The notes below the pieces were generated by a model that ran no database searches, was not told where the DNA came from, and worked only from the letters and a program-made list of their open reading frames with translations. Shown piece by piece: positions 23,453-26,058 of a stretch of 26,058 nucleotides of DNA (position 1 is the first letter of the stretch; each line of letters opens with the position of its first letter). The DNA is from a virus: positions 1-26,058 of IMG/VR virus record IMGVR_UViG_3300020156_000075; one strand, 5' to 3'. Made by a program: the position numbers and the translations under genes.

Positions 23453-23558
23453 AAATATCCTCTTCGTTATCGAATTCTGTATCTAAAATATTATGTGCGT
23501 CGATGAGACGTTGACGCTTATCGAGAAAACGATTGTAATCAACCTGAAACTTTTTCAT
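23388..23558 (-). CDS. Small hypothetical protein bridging helicase and kinase
   Basis: The 56-residue frame begins with an ATG overlapping the helicase stop (ATGA) and extends 65 bases into the kinase gene in another frame, filling a gap of about 100 bases that has no other gene. The product is charged and helical (MKKFQVDYNRFLDKRQRLID) and ends TGMREGHFS. No motif is recognised. Coupled start and gap-filling support it; small size and overlap make it less certain. Confidence 0.5.
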   Translation of the reverse strand: MKKFQVDYNRFLDKRQRLIDAHNILDTEFDNEEDIYEQLSGRSLEWPTGMREGHFS

Positions 23559-24919
23559 TTCTGGTTCCAAAGGCTATATGACAATGATGCACGATCAGTA
23601 ATAACTGTCACTTGCTTACGTGCACGGGTGACAGCAGTGTAGAGGTTACGCCTGTTCTGTGTGAACTTACTTGACTTGTTCAACACATAACAAATCTCTT
23701 GGAACTCTGATCCCTGACACTTATGTGTCGTGAGAACATAACCAAGATCGAGTGCCTTAATCGGTTGTGTCTTAAAGATCGATCCCGACTTAGGCGAATA
23801 CTCATGGATTTCAAAAGGAACACTAACAACTCTATCGCCGAAGTCCACTAATACGGCCTCAACGTCTTTACCATGTCGCTGAATTTCAACAACTTTACCA
23901 ATCTCTCCGTTCAACATCATGGCATTGTCTGGTGTAGGGATTTGGAAACTCTCTTTACCGTAAGGCTCGCCTTCCCAACGCTCAAACAAATCTCGAAGAT
24001 CATAACAATTCTCAGTGCAGACAACTTTGTCACCAATACCGATTGTGATCTTCGCACTCTCCATCCACTTGTGACGGATAGGATCAAACGCAAATTCGGG
24101 TTCAGGATTAATGATCATCTGCGCTCGCATATTAAGTTCGTATGTTCCTACCCAAGTCTTGTGTCCTGTAACAATGATTTGGTTCTGGATAGAGCCCCAC
24201 TTAGCAGGTTCTTTATACAACAATTCTTCAACCGCAAGTACTGGACGATCAGTGAAGTTAATAACAAAGTCATCTGTACTAGCAGGTGCCATACCGTTAA
24301 CAATCCTTGCTCCATTAGCAAAGATACCGCTACCCTCAGACTGACGATACACTCGATCAAGTGTAACACTAGGGAAGCGTTTCAGATGTTGTTGGAATGG
24401 ACTTAGCTCGAAGCCTTCTACTTTGATTTTGCTCTTTTCGATAGGAGATAGTTGATGAATGTCTCCGAAGCATCGTAGCAGACCACCATTAGGAAGAGCA
24501 TCAATAAGTTGGCGGTTGAGTTCGTGAGGAACCATAGCATACTCATCACAAATGACAAAGTCATACTGTATACGATTATCTTTATCACGACGCGGGATCG
24601 TAACGTCAAGGGGCTTTCCGGTTTTTTCGTCGATTTCGTTTGGTTTCGGGAACTCAAGCAATCGGTGTATTGTAACCGCCTCAATTCCAGTTGCCTCCTT
24701 AACTCGTCTCGCTGCCTTTCCAGTTGGTGCGCAACAGATAACTTTCCATCCTTCTTCAACCATCTGATTAGCAACTCGCTGGATGATAGTAGTCTTTCCA
24801 GTTCCCGCACTTCCTGTAACAGCCACAATTCGATCTTCGGCACAGCACATTTCAATTGCTTGTCGTTGTTTTCCATCAAATGTAATCTCCAACTCAGACA
24901 GCTTCTCCGCTGCGTTCAT
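23555..24919 (-). CDS. SF1 helicase, RecD/Dda-like
   Basis: The 454-residue protein has superfamily 1 helicase motifs in order: Q-like DGKQRQAIEM (residues 15-24), Walker A GSAGTGKTT (36-44), APTGKAARR (64-72), Walker B VICDEYAMV (122-130), GDIHQLSPI (152-160), a VYRQSEGSGI arginine-type segment, and near the end LTTHKCQGSEF plus LYTAVTRARKQVTVI. This matches RecD2/Dda-type 5'-3' helicases that unwind or clear proteins at the fork. ATG at 24919 is chosen because AAGGA lies nine bases upstream; an in-frame extension would read through a hairpin. A terminator-like hairpin sits 30 bases upstream. It probably works with the DUF3987-like ATPase and polymerase. Confidence 0.9.
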   Translation of the reverse strand: MNAAEKLSELEITFDGKQRQAIEMCCAEDRIVAVTGSAGTGKTTIIQRVANQMVEEGWKVICCAPTGKAARRVKEATGIEAVTIHRLLEFPKPNEIDEKTGKPLDVTIPRRDKDNRIQYDFVICDEYAMVPHELNRQLIDALPNGGLLRCFGDIHQLSPIEKSKIKVEGFELSPFQQHLKRFPSVTLDRVYRQSEGSGIFANGARIVNGMAPASTDDFVINFTDRPVLAVEELLYKEPAKWGSIQNQIIVTGHKTWVGTYELNMRAQMIINPEPEFAFDPIRHKWMESAKITIGIGDKVVCTENCYDLRDLFERWEGEPYGKESFQIPTPDNAMMLNGEIGKVVEIQRHGKDVEAVLVDFGDRVVSVPFEIHEYSPKSGSIFKTQPIKALDLGYVLTTHKCQGSEFQEICYVLNKSSKFTQNRRNLYTAVTRARKQVTVITDRASLSYSLWNQK

Positions 24920-24942
24920 TATTGTTATCCTTAATACGAATA

Positions 24943-24980
24943 AAGAAATGGGGAGTGTATTACAAAGGAACACACTCCCC
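24943..24980 (-). terminator. Hairpin with U-rich tail just before the helicase gene
   Basis: ACACTCCCC at 24972-24980 is the reverse complement of 24950-24958: a perfect 9-bp stem with a 13-base loop. Leftward RNA continues ATTTCTTTATTCG. It should end transcripts from the small genes on the right, or act as an attenuator for the helicase operon, since only about 30 bases separate it from the helicase ATG and little room remains for a promoter. Confidence 0.75.
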
Positions 24981-25111
24981 GTCTGTTTGGGCATAATGGA
25001 CATACCCACCCCCAAGTCGGGACAGATAGGGGGTTATGAATACTCCGTTTCGTAGAGGCAAGACAGAGTACTCCCTCGCACGTCGTAACGCGCTAGTAAG
25101 CAATATTCAGA
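24981..25111 (-). other. Intergenic region with stacked inverted repeats
   Basis: This is the longest gap in the window. Besides the hairpin at 24950-24980 it holds three further inverted repeats readable in leftward RNA: 25008-25013 with 25029-25034 (6 bp, five G-C pairs), 25038-25045 with 25066-25073 (8 bp with one G-U), and 25093-25100 with 25115-25122 (8 bp perfect, overlapping the stop of the upstream gene). No tRNA is evident. It may be a structured leader or hold a promoter; I cannot assign a -35/-10 pair with confidence. Confidence 0.45.
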
Positions 25112-25333
25112 TCACTTACTAGTTAAAACCAATTTTACAATAAATTTGAGATTGTGATCAGACACCAAGTCAGCAGCTACACGCTTAGCTAGACTATTCT
25201 TCACCGTATTCTTAAATGTTGGATTGGTGAAGTACTCAGGGTGCGCATGGATCAGACATTTAAGCTGACCCTCAACCGTCTTTTTTATCCGTAAGAATAA
25301 CGCTCGTTGTGCCGGTGAATACTGCTTCGCCAT
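25112..25333 (-). CDS. Small basic hypothetical protein
   Basis: The 73-residue protein is rich in Lys, Arg and hydrophobic residues, with helices at YSPAQRALFLRIKKTVEGQL and KNTVKNSLAKRVAADLV, and may bind nucleic acid. ATG at 25333 is preferred over two adjacent upstream GTG codons because GGAGAGG lies 7-13 bases before it. It starts inside the upstream gene in another frame (62-base overlap). Its stop lies within an 8-bp inverted repeat. No family recognised. Confidence 0.58.
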   Translation of the reverse strand: MAKQYSPAQRALFLRIKKTVEGQLKCLIHAHPEYFTNPTFKNTVKNSLAKRVAADLVSDHNLKFIVKLVLTSK

Positions 25334-25556
25334 CACCACCTCTCCTATGCCACTCGATTAAAGACGCCGCCGCACTCAAAGTTGCCCATCGAATAAACTG
25401 ACTTTCAGACATGTCAGTCATCTTGGCAGCTTCAAGTAATGTATCATAGCTCGCTAAGCCCATTCTAAACGTGAGCCTTTGTGAACTATTGTCGCCTTTA
25501 ACGTATGGCAGAGGGATAGGAGGGGGGAGTATTACTCGGTTAGGGAGTTTTCGCAT
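25272..25556 (-). CDS. Putative ribbon-helix-helix DNA-binding protein
   Basis: The 94-residue protein has a Pro-rich N-terminus (PPPIPLPYVK), then RLTFRMGLASYDTLLEAAKM followed by SESQFIRWATLSAAASL. A strand with alternating residues (RLTFRM), a helix with LLEAA, a turn S-ES, and a second helix QFIRWA is the ribbon-helix-helix pattern seen in MobC-, CopG- and Arc-like proteins. It could be an early regulator. The start overlaps the upstream 49-residue gene by 17 bases, and its 3' end is overlapped by the next gene. No nearby operator was identified. Confidence 0.62.
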   Translation of the reverse strand: MRKLPNRVILPPPIPLPYVKGDNSSQRLTFRMGLASYDTLLEAAKMTDMSESQFIRWATLSAAASLIEWHRRGGDGEAVFTGTTSVILTDKKDG

Positions 25557-25689
25557 CTACATTAACCTTTTCAAGGGCATGTAATGCATATTCTAGACCG
25601 GCTATATACGAACGAATGTCAGCAAGTTGATGCAATAGCTTTTGTTCTTCTTGTTTCTTAATATTTATGTGTCTTTGGATTTCGTTCAT
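25540..25689 (-). CDS. 49-residue coiled-coil protein
   Basis: This short gene has an excellent ribosome site (AGGAG, about seven bases before ATG at 25689) and fills a gap between the hairpin at 25708-25734 and the ribbon-helix-helix gene. The product is almost wholly helical: MNEIQRHINIKKQEEQKLLH, then LADIRSYIAGLEYALHALEKV, with hydrophobic residues in heptad-like spacing. No family is recognised. It could be an oligomeric partner of a host or phage protein. It overlaps the next gene by 17 bases. Confidence 0.62.
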   Translation of the reverse strand: MNEIQRHINIKKQEEQKLLHQLADIRSYIAGLEYALHALEKVNVDAKTP

Positions 25690-25699
25690 GGCCGCTCCT

Positions 25700-25734
25700 A
25701 AGAAAGTGGGAGATATGGGTTGGTCATATCTCCC
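25700..25734 (-). terminator. Hairpin between the first two leftward genes
   Basis: GGGAGATATG at 25708-25717 pairs perfectly with 25725-25734 (10 bp, 7-base loop). Leftward RNA then reads ACTTTCTTAGGAG, so the U-rich tail runs straight into the ribosome site of the 49-residue gene. It fits a terminator of the rightmost gene or an attenuator, and its layout is like the hairpin before the helicase. Confidence 0.72.
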
Positions 25735-25781
25735 GTTTGCGTCTCATCCGTCCCAACCGACGCTAGGCTACGTTTACACTA

Positions 25782-26015
25782 TTACGCAGCCGGAGCCTTT
25801 TCTTTCTTAAGGAACTGCGAAACATCGACATAACGAATGCCGGGTTCGCTCTGCGTCTTTGCGAGAATTTCGAACGCATCACGAGTGAGACCGACAACAT
25901 CAACGTTATCGCCCTTATAGAGCAGATAGGTCGGCTTCATCTTGCGCGGGCCATTCGACTTACGCTTCTTCTTTTCGCCCGTGCCATTAGCCGGGGCAGC
26001 ATTCTTATCAGCCAC
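25782..26015 (-). CDS. Small basic hypothetical protein
   Basis: The 77-residue protein starts with GTG at 26015, preceded by TTAGGA. Its N-terminal third is disordered and basic (GEKKKRKSNGPRKMK), followed by a compact alpha/beta part: TYLLYKGDNVDVVGLTRDAF, EILAKTQSEPGIRYVDVSQF, and a basic end KKEKAPAA. A basic tail plus a small fold could bind nucleic acid or ribosomes, but no family is recognised. It is first in the visible leftward module and is followed by a strong hairpin, so it may be a highly expressed separate unit. The 43 bases to its right contain an AT-rich stretch with TATATT that could be part of a promoter. Confidence 0.62.
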   Translation of the reverse strand: MADKNAAPANGTGEKKKRKSNGPRKMKPTYLLYKGDNVDVVGLTRDAFEILAKTQSEPGIRYVDVSQFLKKEKAPAA

Positions 26016-26058
26016 TTTTGATATCCTAATATATGTTTGGGTTTAAGAGATACGAGAG

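Noticed and set aside
24920-25015. N-terminal extension of the helicase by 32 residues
   Set aside because: It would be translated through the terminator-like hairpin and lacks a ribosome site, while ATG at 24919 has AAGGA at good spacing.
24985-25085. Possible tRNA in the intergenic gap
   Set aside because: No acceptor stem, T-loop consensus or correct anticodon arm can be fitted by eye on either strand.
25036-25122. Rightward 28-residue frame after a GGGGG run in the intergenic gap
   Set aside because: It is very short, lies on the opposite strand to all nearby genes, and overlaps inverted repeats; the G-run belongs to a stem.

Overview
This window is part of a tailed double-stranded DNA phage genome, most likely with a short tail (podovirus-like). 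The evidence is a T7-type virion module (scaffold, capsid, gp11-like head-tail adaptor, gp12-like nozzle, fibre, a run of internal/ejection proteins) with no sheath or tape-measure gene. The host should be Gram-negative: the lysis cassette holds an M15 peptidase endolysin, a small holin-like membrane protein and a spanin pair whose outer-membrane member has a clear lipobox. One small Cys-rich secreted protein resembles proteins I associate with alphaproteobacteria and their phages, so a Rhizobiales-type host is a weak inference. I see no integrase, repressor, tRNA, IS element or CRISPR array.

Layout. Positions 1-17673 are one rightward late module. It runs scaffold (probably 5'-truncated at the window edge), major capsid, two small head-region genes, a strong terminator at 2537-2564, adaptor, nozzle, fibre and fibre-associated gene. 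The lysis cassette follows: a TM/coiled-coil protein with an overlapping secreted Cys protein, M15 endolysin, holin, i-spanin and o-spanin. Then come a GNAT acetyltransferase, two paralogous virion proteins in tandem, two further internal virion proteins and a 1411-residue ejection protein. Most genes touch by ATGA or TAATG overlaps, so translation is probably coupled.

Positions 17495-26015 are a leftward early/replication module, read right to left: a small basic protein, a 49-residue coiled-coil protein, a ribbon-helix-helix-like protein, a small basic protein, a RecD/Dda-like helicase, a small linker ORF, a dNMP-kinase-like P-loop protein, a uracil-DNA-glycosylase/family A DNA polymerase fusion, a 50-residue zinc-ribbon protein, a small membrane protein, an unknown protein, a MazG-like pyrophosphohydrolase, another unknown protein, and a DUF3987-like ATPase. 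Together they fit DNA replication plus nucleotide-pool control. The two modules converge and overlap tail to tail by 179 bp.

The points most worth a second look are: the tiny zinc-ribbon gene that resembles a detached C-terminus of class II ribonucleotide reductase; two successive TM-protein/secreted-protein overlapping gene pairs around the endolysin; a perfect 15-bp inverted repeat inside the i-spanin gene; similar hairpins placed directly before the ribosome binding sites of two early genes; the tail-to-tail overlap with a stem-loop over the stop codon; and carbohydrate-binding-like modules shared between the nozzle and fibre genes. All functions come from reading motifs by eye; no database search was run.
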